In this document: one piece after another, positions 26,431-35,509 of the stretch
Layout of the letters: every line of letters begins with the position of its first letter
How positions within the stretch are numbered: position 1 is the first letter of the stretch
DNA from: Aliidiomarina sedimenti
GTDB lineage: Bacteria > Pseudomonadota > Gammaproteobacteria > Enterobacterales > Alteromonadaceae
Assembly: GCF_003986955.1 (NCBI RefSeq)
Contig: NZ_PIPN01000004.1
Span: 186,001 to 250,000, forward strand
DNA: 64,000 bases
Direction of reading: 5' to 3'
Made by a program: the position numbers and the translations under genes
The notes under the pieces: generated by a model
Databases searched by the model: none
The model's input: only the letters and a program-made list of their open reading frames with translations
What the model was told of the DNA's origin: nothing

Positions 26431-26485
26431 AAGGTTATCGACTGGTTTGTCGATACCTGCTAGTAGCAATACCTACTAGCAGGTA
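26431..26485 (+). promoter_or_regulatory. structured leader with two mutually exclusive hairpins
   Basis: The first stem pairs AGGTTATCGAC (26432-26442, one bulged base) with GTCGATACCT (26449-26458). The second is a perfect 13-bp stem, TACCTGCTAGTAG (26454-26466) with CTACTAGCAGGTA (26473-26485) and a six-base loop. The two stems share 26454-26458, so only one can form fully. It ends 29 bases before the Aer-like receptor start. Neither stem is followed by a T-run. Confidence 0.5.
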
Positions 26486-26514
26486 GCACCTCAGCAATTA
26501 AGGATATGCCCCAC

Positions 26515-28086
26515 ATGCGCAACAACCTCCCCGTCACTGGCCGCGAGTTTAAATTTGACCCCTCCGCACGTCTTATCTCATCGACAGACTTAAAAGGCCG
26601 GATCCGTTTCTTTAATAAAGACTTCCAGCAGGTTAGTGGCTTTAGCAAGGACGAGCTGATGGGCGCGCCGCATAATCTGGTCCGTCATCCGGACATGCCG
26701 CCTGGTGTGTATGAAAATATGTGGAAGACCCTGCAGCGAGGCCGACCCTGGATGGGCCTGGTAAAAAACCGCCGCAAAGACGGCGACCATTACTGGGTTA
26801 GTGCCTATGTGACCCCCGTGTTTGAGGGGTCAGATATGGTTGGCTACGAATCGGTGCGGGTCAATGCCACCGAGGAGCAAAAGCAACGGGCGGAGAAAGT
26901 ATATTGTCGCTTGCGGGCTGGCAAGAAGCCCTTTAGCTGGCGTCAGTATGCGCGTTACTACGCACAGGTATTCAGCCCGGTGTGGTTGCCCGGTGTCGCA
27001 GCCGCTTTGTTGGCGTGGCCGTTCGCCGGGGCTCCGATGGCGCTGACGCTACTGGCCTTAACGGCGGTGATTCTGCTTGCCCAGGGCTGGCGCAGTGAAA
27101 AGGACTATCAGGATCTGCTCAGGTTACGCCCCGAAGCCTTCACTGAAGCGCTGGTTGCTAATACCTATTCAAAAGATGGCGGTAGTAAGGCTCAGGTTGA
27201 AATGATGACCCGTAGCGAAGCGGCCCGTGCGAGCACCGGCTTGACCCGAATCGCGGATGCTTCTGAGTCGCTGGCGGAAGTCGTCAGTAGCACCAAAGAA
27301 CAGGCGGCGACCAGTAGTCGCCTGACCGACAATCAGAATCAAAGCACACAGCAGGCTGCATCCGCGATTCATCAGATGTCGGCGTCCATCGAAGAAGTCG
27401 CTGACAATGTCGAAGCGAATTCGGAAAAAGCCAAATCAGCTGCAGAGTACGTTAAACAAAGTACAGACCGGGCGAAAGCTGCCATGCAGGCAATTAACGA
27501 ACTGCATGACGCAGTAAAAAGTATTGTCAGTACGGTCAATGAGGTCTCGAAATCGACCCAGGAAATTGGCCAGGCGGCTGATCTAATTACTCAAATAGCG
27601 GATCAAACCAACTTACTGGCACTCAATGCCGCGATTGAAGCTGCGCGTGCTGGTGAGCACGGCCGGGGATTTAGTGTTGTGGCGGATGAAGTGCGGGCGC
27701 TTGCGGGTAAAACCCGCGAATCGACGGATCGTATTCATACCATTATCGGTACCTTACGTACTCGGGCTGACAATGCAGTGGAAGTTTCAGAGCATGGCGA
27801 GAGCTCGGCCAAACGCGGGGTTGAGATGGTTGCCGAGACGGAGCAGGCATTGCGGGAAATCGATGCGGTGGTGTCTGCGATTAGTGATACCACACTGCAG
27901 ATGTCGGCGGCGGTCGAAGAGCAAAGCAATGTTGCCGAGCATATTTCGCAGCAAGTTACGGATATGGCGGATGGTGCGGAAGAAGCACGCAGTAATGCAC
28001 AGGGAACCGCCGATGCCAGCGCCCAGTTGCAGGATACGGTGCATGAGTTGCGTGCGCTGATCCAGCGCTTCTTACAGAAAGGCTAG
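26515..28086 (+). CDS. Aer-like PAS-domain methyl-accepting chemotaxis protein
   Basis: An energy/redox-taxis receptor of about 523 residues. The N-terminal PAS domain (about residues 10-120) has the Aer pattern: '[64 protein letters not shown]', which in E. coli Aer binds FAD. A hydrophobic anchor lies at about 157-190 ([17 protein letters not shown] plus a second helix), with no periplasmic domain. The cytoplasmic signalling tip is '[35 protein letters not shown]'. AAGGA precedes the ATG at 26515 by 10 bases; an ATG at 26506 is too close to it. FAD binding is inferred from similarity. Confidence 0.92.
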   Translation: MRNNLPVTGREFKFDPSARLISSTDLKGRIRFFNKDFQQVSGFSKDELMGAPHNLVRHPDMPPGVYENMWKTLQRGRPWMGLVKNRRKDGDHYWVSAYVTPVFEGSDMVGYESVRVNATEEQKQRAEKVYCRLRAGKKPFSWRQYARYYAQVFSPVWLPGVAAALLAWPFAGAPMALTLLALTAVILLAQGWRSEKDYQDLLRLRPEAFTEALVANTYSKDGGSKAQVEMMTRSEAARASTGLTRIADASESLAEVVSSTKEQAATSSRLTDNQNQSTQQAASAIHQMSASIEEVADNVEANSEKAKSAAEYVKQSTDRAKAAMQAINELHDAVKSIVSTVNEVSKSTQEIGQAADLITQIADQTNLLALNAAIEAARAGEHGRGFSVVADEVRALAGKTRESTDRIHTIIGTLRTRADNAVEVSEHGESSAKRGVEMVAETEQALREIDAVVSAISDTTLQMSAAVEEQSNVAEHISQQVTDMADGAEEARSNAQGTADASAQLQDTVHELRALIQRFLQKG

Positions 28087-28165
28087 CTTTACCAAAACGT
28101 TACCACTGATCGTTTTTGCATAACTCCCAGTATCAACAATACTAGTAGGCAGGGAGGGACGCATT

Positions 28166-29053
28166 ATGCACGCGAGCAAGCCGCAACGAGCTTTAATTAT
28201 AGAAGGAGGCGCCATGCGCGGCATTTTTGCCGCCGGCGTCCTCGACGCCTTTATCGAGCAGGATTATTATCCGTTTGACTTCGTCATTGGCGTTTCGGCT
28301 GGTTCGACTACAGGCATTGCGTATCTGACAGGTGATCATGGACGGAGTTATAAAATTCTGACCGATCATGCCTGTCGTCCCGACTTTATGAGTTTCACGC
28401 GTTATGCGCGGGGCGGTCATTTGTGTGATGTCAGCTGGTTGTGGCAGCGCTCACGGCAAGAGCTGAGTCTGGACGTGGATACCTATGTCGAGCGTAATAT
28501 TCCGTTGTGGGTGGTGACTACATCCGTACGCACAGGGCATCCGTTGTACCACAAAGTCGATGCGGCCAATGTGGACGAAGTCTTCCCCGCCTCCTGCGCC
28601 ATGCCAGTGGTGTTTCGTGATCATCCCCCGGTGGCGGGCGAGCCGATGTCCGACGGGGGCCTGGGAGACTCTATTCCGGTCCGTTATGCATACAAGCAGG
28701 GTGCACGTGATATTACCGTTATCCGCTCGGTGCCTGAGTCGTTCCGCACCGAGCAGCTGCGCTTCCCGGGAATGCTCAAGCCACTGCTGTCCCAGCATCC
28801 ACGGCTACTGGGCGCGGCCCTGCGTTGTGAGCGCAAATACCATCAGGCTCTGGCATTCATGCAGCAACCGCCGGCGGACTGCCAGGTTCATCAGTTGTAC
28901 CCCCCGGAACAGTTTCCCGTCGCCCGTTTCACCCGGGATATCAGCAAACTACAAAGTGGTTATGAACAAGGGGTTAAAGCAGCTGAAGCATTTATTAGTC
29001 GGCGACGCAGTGGTAGGCTTGCGCAGGATGCACTGCAGGCAGCTAATGCATAA
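28166..29053 (+). CDS. patatin-like phospholipase (YjjU-like)
   Basis: A 295-residue patatin-family serine hydrolase. The catalytic Ser/Asp dyad is visible: the oxyanion stretch GGAMRGIFAAGVLDAF (about residues 15-30), the nucleophile elbow GVSAGS (about 42-47) and the Asp in SDGGLGDSIPV (about 172-182). The downstream 'GARDITVIRSVP' is typical of YjjU-type members, which act on acyl lipids of uncertain identity. GGAGGG lies upstream of the ATG. No signal peptide is present, so a cytosolic or inner-membrane-peripheral location is likely. It lies 57 bp upstream of the ATP-grasp gene on the same strand, suggesting cotranscription. Confidence 0.88.
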   Translation: MHASKPQRALIIEGGAMRGIFAAGVLDAFIEQDYYPFDFVIGVSAGSTTGIAYLTGDHGRSYKILTDHACRPDFMSFTRYARGGHLCDVSWLWQRSRQELSLDVDTYVERNIPLWVVTTSVRTGHPLYHKVDAANVDEVFPASCAMPVVFRDHPPVAGEPMSDGGLGDSIPVRYAYKQGARDITVIRSVPESFRTEQLRFPGMLKPLLSQHPRLLGAALRCERKYHQALAFMQQPPADCQVHQLYPPEQFPVARFTRDISKLQSGYEQGVKAAEAFISRRRSGRLAQDALQAANA

Positions 29054-29110
29054 GTTGTATACGTGCCGCCAGAGACTAATCACCCGTCATCCAGTCACAA
29101 TGAGGACCTA

Positions 29111-30058
29111 ATGAAACCAATTTTTATATTGCACGAGAACGAAGAGTGGCTAGTCCCTTTGCGCGCTGAGTTTGCCCAGCGTGGGGTTGAAGTTCAGGAA
29201 TGGTTTCTTAACGAGGACTATGTTGCGTTTGAGAAAAACCCGCAACCAGGGGTGTATTACAACCGAATGAGCGCGTCCTCGCACACCCGCGGGCATCGTT
29301 TTGCTCCCGAGTTAACACGGATGGCGCTAACCTGGCTTGAACATGCCGGTGATTCCCAGGTTCAGGTCGTGAATGGCACCCGCGCACTGTATCTGGAAAC
29401 CTGTAAACTTTCGCAATATGCCGCGTTGCAGAAAGCCGGCATCCGGACACCGAAAACCCGTGCTGTGGTGGGGCGGTCCGTGATCGCAAAAGCAGCAGAA
29501 GACTTCGCTCAATGGCCAGTGATACTTAAGCCAAACCGAGGTGGGAAAGGCCTTGGGGTGATCAAATTTGATGATCTCAGTGCGCTGCAACAGTTTGTTG
29601 AAGGGCCTGATTACCATGAACCGCTGGATGGCATCTGGCTACTGCAGGCCTATATCCAAAGCGCTGCCCCCTTTATTACCCGTTGCGAGTTTGTCGGCCA
29701 ACGTTTTGTGTATGCTGTTCAGGTTGATACCACCGGTGGCTTTGAACTCTGCCCGGCCGATATCTGTGCAATTGATGATGCCGCTTGTCCGGTTGGTGAA
29801 TCCGCTGCAGCTCCCGCCAAGTTTGTGATTAGTGAACGTTATCACGGGCATTCTATTATTGGTCAGCTGGAAACGTTTATGCGTAATAGCGGTGTGGATA
29901 TTGCTGGTATTGAGCTTATCGAAGACAAGTATGGCGACGTATACGCGTACGACGTGAATACCAACACCAACTATAATCAGGCGGCAGAAGCGGCTGCAGG
30001 TGGTCGGGTAACAGGCATGGGAGCGGTTGCAGACTACCTGATAGCCCTGGCTCGTTAG
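29111..30058 (+). CDS. RimK-like ATP-grasp ligase, substrate unknown
   Basis: A 315-residue ATP-grasp enzyme. The central ATP-binding stretch 'WPVILKPNRGGKGLGVIKFDD' (about residues 139-159), the acid-rich 'IAGIELIEDKYGDVYAYDVNTNTNYN' (about 266-291; Mg2+ ligands Glu, Asp and Asn) and the N-terminal pre-ATP-grasp domain fit the RimK/alpha-L-glutamate ligase group. These enzymes join a carboxylate to an amine, using ATP through an acyl phosphate. The YYNRMSASSHTRGHRFAPE motif (about 54-72) is a distinctive N-terminal signature for this subfamily. The start is set at 29111 (TGAGGA upstream), although the frame is open from 29063. The product, peptide tag or metabolite, is unknown. Confidence 0.8.
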   Translation: MKPIFILHENEEWLVPLRAEFAQRGVEVQEWFLNEDYVAFEKNPQPGVYYNRMSASSHTRGHRFAPELTRMALTWLEHAGDSQVQVVNGTRALYLETCKLSQYAALQKAGIRTPKTRAVVGRSVIAKAAEDFAQWPVILKPNRGGKGLGVIKFDDLSALQQFVEGPDYHEPLDGIWLLQAYIQSAAPFITRCEFVGQRFVYAVQVDTTGGFELCPADICAIDDAACPVGESAAAPAKFVISERYHGHSIIGQLETFMRNSGVDIAGIELIEDKYGDVYAYDVNTNTNYNQAAEAAAGGRVTGMGAVADYLIALAR

Positions 30059-30067
30059 GGAGGCAGG

Positions 30068-30925
30068 TTAGAGAAACGGGATCTGAACACTGCTTTCAGA
30101 CCACAGGCGCAGGCTCTCGATAAAACGAGGGTCGCGCTGGATATCCGGCAGTTGCTGATTTATCTCGTTGATAAGGGCCCGACCCCAGGCATTATTGGTA
30201 CAACCAATGGCACCAATAACACTCTGGCCGCTGGTTTCTGCAATTTCGATAAACTCCAGCGGATCGCCGCTGGTTCGCTGGTGGTAGGCTAATAACCCCT
30301 GGTAATCAATGGTGTAGTCGACGCGGCCCGCGAGGATCATTTCCAACACGGCCGTAGTGGCATTCTCGCCGGTACGGATCACCCGATAACTGCTCTGCCC
30401 TTCATGCATATCGAGTAAGTTTTGCAGCTCCCCATAGCGGCGGCCAGCGGGGTGGCCAAGCCGATAGTCATTACTTTGCAGTAACTCTTCAAGAACCACG
30501 GGATCACCGAACAGTTGCCGCAGCCGGACAGCTGTCTCTGGCCGGGTAATAATGCCGTGGGGCTGGTAGGTATGTGTAGGGTCACTAAACCAGGTGGGTG
30601 CCGTCATGCTGTTAGCGCGATGGATCATGCAGGGGAAGCATTGATTCACATTGCGCTTGAATTGCACCCCAATTCGGGTTTGAGGCATGACGATTCGCGA
30701 CATACGGCGTTCCGGTAAGGCATCCTCGACGGCTAGCATCAGACTGTCACAAATCCCTTGTCCCTGATAAGGACCTTCGACAATATGAAACGGAGGCGCT
30801 GTATTTAGCGCCCAGTGAAGACTGTAACTTTGCTGCGACTGACTCAGTTGCTGGCCGGCCTGACTAACCGAAAGCAACAGGCTTATGCCAAGCAGCAGGA
30901 ATGATCCGACTTTTACCTGTTTCAT
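30068..30925 (-). CDS. periplasmic solute-binding-like protein (TIGR02285-like)
   Basis: A 285-residue exported protein with a signal peptide (about residues 1-23, ending SQAG) and a bacterial extracellular solute-binding fold of the type-3 size class. 'HWALNTAPPFHIVEGPYQGQGICDSLMLAVEDALPE' (about 38-73) is the opening of TIGR02285-type proteins; 'GRVDYTIDYQGLLAYHQR' (about 206-223) is the usual late motif. No permease or ATPase gene is adjacent, so it may be a sensor or orphan binding protein, not a transporter component. It is convergent with the ATP-grasp gene (9 bp apart), with no visible terminator. Confidence 0.65.
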   Translation of the reverse strand: MKQVKVGSFLLLGISLLLSVSQAGQQLSQSQQSYSLHWALNTAPPFHIVEGPYQGQGICDSLMLAVEDALPERRMSRIVMPQTRIGVQFKRNVNQCFPCMIHRANSMTAPTWFSDPTHTYQPHGIITRPETAVRLRQLFGDPVVLEELLQSNDYRLGHPAGRRYGELQNLLDMHEGQSSYRVIRTGENATTAVLEMILAGRVDYTIDYQGLLAYHQRTSGDPLEFIEIAETSGQSVIGAIGCTNNAWGRALINEINQQLPDIQRDPRFIESLRLWSESSVQIPFL

Positions 30926-31059
30926 AGCTTCAATGTAAAAGGCAGTTAACTAAAATGCAATAAAATAAGCCGTTTTGTTTATATCAAATGGTATTTAATT
31001 TGATATATTTTGTTGCTTTCCATGTCAATTGCGGATTGCCTGTAATGCTGGCTGCCATG

Positions 31060-31815
31060 TTACGCCCAGTACTGCTCCATCGTAATATTGCCCGGCTTAC
31101 GGCGCAGGTGCTTTTCCAGACCCTTAGCTTTAAGCGCGGTCCGCGCATCCTGAATCATCGCCGGGTTACCGCATAGCATAATCTGGGCTTGTGAATTGAA
31201 GACGGCTTTGCAGGCGTGCTCCAGTTCACCTGAATCAATTAACGCCGGGATTCGCCCGTGCAGAATGGTCGGCTGATGTTGATGGTGCTCGCGGCTCAAC
31301 ACCGGTTGGTAATAAAACTGCTGCGGCTTTTCCTGCTGCAGCGCCTGCAACCAGTCCCGGTAACACAAGTCAGCCGAGCTGCGGACACCATGAACGAGAC
31401 GGATTTGGCGGAAATTCTGCCACACCTGTTCACCTTTAAGGATCGACAGGTAAGGGCCGATCCCTGTGCCTGTTGCCAGTAACCATAAGGTTTCCCCTTC
31501 GGGGACGTGGTCAAGCGTAAAGAAGCCGCTGGGGTGGCTGTTAAGAAGTATCTGATTGCCGGCCTGAAGCTTAGCGAGACGCGGCGAGAGGTCGCCGTCG
31601 GGGACCACGGCGATAACGAATTCGAGTGTGTCTGTGCCCGGCGCACTGACCATCGAGTACGCTCTCGCCAGCGGCTCACCATCGCTGCCAGGCAAGCCAA
31701 TACGGGCGAACTGACCCGCTTTAAAGCTAAAGTGCGGGCTGTTGATCCGCAAACTTAGTAAACCGGAGTGCCAGTGCCTGACACTCTCAACCGTGGTTTC
31801 CATCCAGGTGCTCAT
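31060..31815 (-). CDS. fpr: ferredoxin/flavodoxin-NADP+ reductase
   Basis: Transfers electrons between NADPH and ferredoxin or flavodoxin through FAD, supplying Fe-S and radical enzymes and oxidative-stress defence. The 251-residue length matches the bacterial Fpr subclass. FAD-binding ARAYSMVSAP (about residues 50-59), GQFARIGL (about 34-41), the NADPH loop 'LLATGTGIGPYLSILK' (about 112-127), 'LVHGVRSSADLCY' and MLCGNPAMI. The C-terminus ends in Trp-Ala, as in Fpr family members lacking a terminal Tyr. The ATG at 31815 has GAGG 7-8 bases upstream. Confidence 0.93.
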   Translation of the reverse strand: MSTWMETTVESVRHWHSGLLSLRINSPHFSFKAGQFARIGLPGSDGEPLARAYSMVSAPGTDTLEFVIAVVPDGDLSPRLAKLQAGNQILLNSHPSGFFTLDHVPEGETLWLLATGTGIGPYLSILKGEQVWQNFRQIRLVHGVRSSADLCYRDWLQALQQEKPQQFYYQPVLSREHHQHQPTILHGRIPALIDSGELEHACKAVFNSQAQIMLCGNPAMIQDARTALKAKGLEKHLRRKPGNITMEQYWA

Positions 31816-31917
31816 CAAATTCCTCAACGTTGGACGACAGCTTTTGCTGTTATTCTCATGATTGGCGTATATTAGGCCTTTACTGGCGCCGATTTACAAC
31901 AGACAAAAGGTAGCAAT

Positions 31918-32901
31918 ATGCGCAGCAACGAGGCTCAGGGTAAGGAAAAAGGCGATTCTCAGCCAACGGATTTGGCAGACCAGTTGCTGCTTGACTGGGT
32001 ACCCTGGCAGTTCCAGAGCCAGTACGGATTTACTTTACGCGGCCAGCACACCCGGCCGCGTGGCCTGCCGGTGGTGCACTTCATTCATGGTAATAGTTAC
32101 TCCGGGCTGACCTATTTGCCGTTGCTGCAGGCGCTGTATCCTTACTTCGATATTTTCCTGCACGATGCCCAAGGCCACGGTGACAGTGATGAAGGTGGCC
32201 GTTTTGTCGGCTGGAATGAAAGTGCTGAGCTGGCGGTTGAAGTGGCAGCGCGGATAGTAAAGCCGACCTACGGGGCCGTTCCTGTGATTGGTATGGGTCA
32301 CAGTTTTGGCGGTATTCTGACACTATTGATGAGCCAGCTTCAGCCGCATCTGTTTGACCGTTTGATCCTGCTCGACCCGATCCTTTTTCCACGGCGCATG
32401 CTGCTGCCGATGAGAGTGCTTAGCGGATTGCATCTTTACCAGCTCAACCCGTACGCAAAACGTGCGCGTAAGCGGCGCAGTGTATGGCCGGATGAAGCAA
32501 CCGCCTACGCAGGATTGCACCAGCGCGGTATGTTTAAAGGCTGGCAGGATGATGCGTTGCGTGCCTACGTTAAACACGCCATGCATCAAGGCGCGGACGG
32601 ACAATGGCAACTTAAATGCTCGCCTGACCGGGAAGCTGAAATTTTCAGTTCTTACGCGCGAGGCCTTTGGCCTTACATCAGCAAACGACTGGCGGTGCCC
32701 ACGGATGTGTGGGCTGGGTTACAGACATACCCCTTTGTCCGCGGCTCGCTGCAGCGCTGGCAAAGGATGACGGATCGGGTCACCTTGCATTGGCTTGAGG
32801 GCGGTCATTGTTTTATGCAGGAAGATCCGCAGCGAACCGCCAACCAGGTGTTGGCGGCTTTAACTGCGTTGATTAAGCCGGAGCCTGTGGTGACTGAATA
32901 G
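31918..32901 (+). CDS. alpha/beta-fold hydrolase
   Basis: A 327-residue cytosolic alpha/beta hydrolase. Motifs: HFIHGNSYSG (oxyanion, about 58-67), AQGHGDSD (about 83-90), and the nucleophile elbow GMGHSFGG (Ser about 126). The terminal His is in LEGGHCFMQEDPQ (about 293-305). A cap segment rich in Arg/Trp (about 165-220) sits between strands six and seven. The family is broad, covering esterases, thioesterases and C-C hydrolases, and the substrate cannot be assigned. It is divergent from fpr; its last 29 bases overlap the end of the convergent M48 peptidase gene. Confidence 0.8.
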   Translation: MRSNEAQGKEKGDSQPTDLADQLLLDWVPWQFQSQYGFTLRGQHTRPRGLPVVHFIHGNSYSGLTYLPLLQALYPYFDIFLHDAQGHGDSDEGGRFVGWNESAELAVEVAARIVKPTYGAVPVIGMGHSFGGILTLLMSQLQPHLFDRLILLDPILFPRRMLLPMRVLSGLHLYQLNPYAKRARKRRSVWPDEATAYAGLHQRGMFKGWQDDALRAYVKHAMHQGADGQWQLKCSPDREAEIFSSYARGLWPYISKRLAVPTDVWAGLQTYPFVRGSLQRWQRMTDRVTLHWLEGGHCFMQEDPQRTANQVLAALTALIKPEPVVTE

Positions 32902-34753
32902 CAGGCAGCTCTGGTAACGGCTCACCGATGCAGGCACACAAGGTAAATAGCAATTTTTGCTCGACCGGATTAATAGTCCCGTCCGCCTGAGCACAGGCAA
33001 CCCAGGCATTGACCAGGCGTTCTTTTTCAAGCGCCTGCCATTGGTCAATACGGGTTAGTGAATCGCTTAAGTCGCTGAAATTAAGCATATCGGCGGGGTA
33101 ACTGTCGAGATCGGCGGCAAACAGGTCAGCCCCCTGACGAAATGCTTTAGCACTTGCTTGATCCTCTTGGTGGCCATAGTGGGCCAGCACCGATAAGGTT
33201 AATTTGGCATCATGCTGGCGACGGCGTTTGTAGCCGCGCACGTTCAGTTCGTTGCGTGCATGTTCTCCTTTCAGATAGCGCCAGACTACCTGGTAGAGGC
33301 ACCACTCGTAGAGGCTGACTTTGGCATCAACGTCAATAACCGCCTGCATGGTTTGTAAGAAGCGATCTGCACTGCGGCTGTCCATCATTTTCAATGCCGG
33401 CATGAGCAGTTCGGTCATTGGTAGTTGTTGCTCCATCGGCTGCGCTTTAATGCTGTCGATGTGGGCCACCACATCGTCGTATAGCACGTCCGAGACCCGC
33501 TCATTCAACAGCGCTAACTGCTGAGTACGGGTTGCTTCATCCTCACTGAGCAGTAACGTCAGGACCAGTGCTTTAGCATGTTCCGGATCGCGGGCATCGG
33601 CAACGACATCTTCCGGCAGGTCGAAGGCAACCGCCATCGCGGTAAGTCGTTCGACAAACGCCTGCGAGGTTGCTTTCTGATCCGATTCTTTCGCTAGTAT
33701 ATCCGGACGCGCTTCCGCGTTCGCCTGGTAGTTGCCGTCCCACTGTGGCATAAGCCTTTTTATGCGGTCGCCCAGTGGCGGGTGAGTGGCCATCACTGAC
33801 ATGAATTTACCAACAGCCTGACTGAAAAACAGGTGGCTGGCTTCATCCGCATTCGGGCTTTCCACTTTGCTACCTGAACCACGCTTTTGCGCTACGCCAA
33901 TTTGTTGCAGTGCACCTGCGAGCGCCTCTGGTTCGCGGGTGAACTGAGCAGCTGACGCATCAGCCAGGTATTCGCGTTGGCGGCTTACTGCGGCTTTAAT
34001 CACATTGCCAAACAGAACGCCGATCCCACCTAGTATCAGTAAGCCCAGGCCTAGCAAAGGTAACGCCGCATTTTTGCCATCGCTGCGGCGACCGCCAAGG
34101 GCGCCAAAGCGCAACAGCAGATAGCCAGCGTGAGAAATAAACAAAATACCGTTGAGGATCGCAATGATACGAATATTAAGGCGCATATCGCCATTCAGAA
34201 TATGCGCAATTTCGTGCGCTATCACGCCTTGCAACTGAGCCCGGGACAGCTTTTCTGCGCAGCCCCGGGTAATCCCAATTACCGCGTCGCGGGGACTGTA
34301 ACCGGCAGCGAAGGCATTGATGGCTGGCTCCTGGTCGAGCAGGTACACCGGAGGCACCGGCATATTGGCCGCGATGGCCATTTCTTCCACCACATTGAGC
34401 ACTTTACGCTCAAGCGGGTCGCTGCTATCAGGGCTTAACCGGCGTCCGCCCAATTGCTCTGCGACTACTTTGCCGCCGGGCCGTAATACCATCCATTTGT
34501 ATAACACCGCAAAGCCAATCGCCGATAAAGCGACGCCCGCGGAGGCAATAATGACATCCCATGCCAGATACCAGTCTGCGCCAGTCTGCGTGTAGGCGTC
34601 TGTTTCCTGGTATTGAATACCGCCCAGAAAGTAAGACACCAGCACCGCAACCAGACTGACCAGCAACACCACAGCGAGGGTAAATAAAATGCCTAAAAGT
34701 CGGGTATTGCGTCGGGCGACATCCTGATGATGAAAAAAATTCATAGCACTCAT
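32873..34753 (-). CDS. M48 zinc metallopeptidase with C-terminal TerB-like domain
   Basis: A 626-residue integral inner-membrane protease. Two N-terminal helices lie at about 18-42 and 65-87, the catalytic HEIAH motif at about residue 180 (VIAHEIAHILNGD), and two further helices at about 197-255. The distal zinc ligand region is YLADASAAQFTREPEAL (about 272-288). This is the HtpX/Ste24-like arrangement, but the protein is over twice HtpX length. The extra C-terminal half is helical and ends with 'VNAWVACAQADGTINPVEQKLLFTLCACIG', the acidic EF-hand-like pattern of TerB domains. It follows lemA by 13 bp; LemA-M48 pairs are common and are thought to act together in envelope proteolysis, but substrates are unknown. 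Confidence 0.85.
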   Translation of the reverse strand: MSAMNFFHHQDVARRNTRLLGILFTLAVVLLVSLVAVLVSYFLGGIQYQETDAYTQTGADWYLAWDVIIASAGVALSAIGFAVLYKWMVLRPGGKVVAEQLGGRRLSPDSSDPLERKVLNVVEEMAIAANMPVPPVYLLDQEPAINAFAAGYSPRDAVIGITRGCAEKLSRAQLQGVIAHEIAHILNGDMRLNIRIIAILNGILFISHAGYLLLRFGALGGRRSDGKNAALPLLGLGLLILGGIGVLFGNVIKAAVSRQREYLADASAAQFTREPEALAGALQQIGVAQKRGSGSKVESPNADEASHLFFSQAVGKFMSVMATHPPLGDRIKRLMPQWDGNYQANAEARPDILAKESDQKATSQAFVERLTAMAVAFDLPEDVVADARDPEHAKALVLTLLLSEDEATRTQQLALLNERVSDVLYDDVVAHIDSIKAQPMEQQLPMTELLMPALKMMDSRSADRFLQTMQAVIDVDAKVSLYEWCLYQVVWRYLKGEHARNELNVRGYKRRRQHDAKLTLSVLAHYGHQEDQASAKAFRQGADLFAADLDSYPADMLNFSDLSDSLTRIDQWQALEKERLVNAWVACAQADGTINPVEQKLLFTLCACIGEPLPELPAIQSPQAPA

Positions 34754-34766
34754 GAGTTAGCCTGTT

Positions 34767-35363
34767 TTAGAACGACACCTTAGGTGCTTGCTGAATTTGC
34801 TCGCTGTCTTCAAATTCCAGCAGGCTCGCATCTTCGCCATGGCCTACGATGCCAGCAATGGCAACCTGTGGAAATGACTGACGATAGGTGTTGTAGGTCA
34901 TGACGGCGTCATTGTATGCCTGGCGTGAGAACGCGACCCGGTTTTCGGTACTGGTCAGTTCTTCGCTGAGTTGCTGCATGTTTTGGCTGGCTTTCAGATC
35001 CGGGTAGGCTTCCATCACCACATTCAACCGGCCTAAGGCACTGGTTAATTGTCCTTCAGCGCCACTCAGGGCGCCCATCGCGGCTTTGTCACCCGGTGCT
35101 TTAGATGCCTGTTGCAACGCAGAGGTGGCCTGATTACGAGCTTCGGTGACCGCTTCCAGTGTGCCCCGCTCATGGCTTAGGTAGCCTTTGGCCGTTTCAA
35201 CCAGATTGGGGATCAGGTCGTGACGTCGTTTAAGCTGAACTTCAATTTGCGCAAATGCATTTTTGAAGCGGTTCTTTAACGAGACTAACTGGTTGTATAT
35301 CCGAACAAGCCAAAATACCAGAATAACGGCAATGGCGATAAGAACCCAGGCTGCAATAGACAT
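34767..35363 (-). CDS. lemA: LemA family protein
   Basis: A 198-residue membrane protein with one N-terminal helix (about residues 3-22) and a helical domain opening with 'LVSLKNRFKNAFAQIEVQLKRRHDLIPNLVETAKGYLSHE', the LemA signature. The four-helix soluble part probably faces the periplasm. First gene of a two-gene operon with the M48-TerB peptidase. LemA proteins are often next to M48 peptidase genes or TPM-domain genes; a scaffold or adaptor role is inferred. Confidence 0.93.
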   Translation of the reverse strand: MSIAAWVLIAIAVILVFWLVRIYNQLVSLKNRFKNAFAQIEVQLKRRHDLIPNLVETAKGYLSHERGTLEAVTEARNQATSALQQASKAPGDKAAMGALSGAEGQLTSALGRLNVVMEAYPDLKASQNMQQLSEELTSTENRVAFSRQAYNDAVMTYNTYRQSFPQVAIAGIVGHGEDASLLEFEDSEQIQQAPKVSF

Positions 35364-35509
35364 GACGGTACCTTTTTAAGTGAACGAAATAATACTACTG
35401 AGAAAATAGCAGTTTTATGGCATCCAGCATATCCGAATAGTGGAGTTTTTGCTGGTTTCGATGTACTTTATGTTGCAACTTTTTAGCCAGCAAAGTTGTG
35501 GACCCCCGT

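Noticed and set aside
27626-28060. 144-codon frame in another reading frame of the Aer-like receptor gene
   Set aside because: Out of frame with the highly conserved MCP signalling tip; Arg/Cys-rich translation has no domain features.
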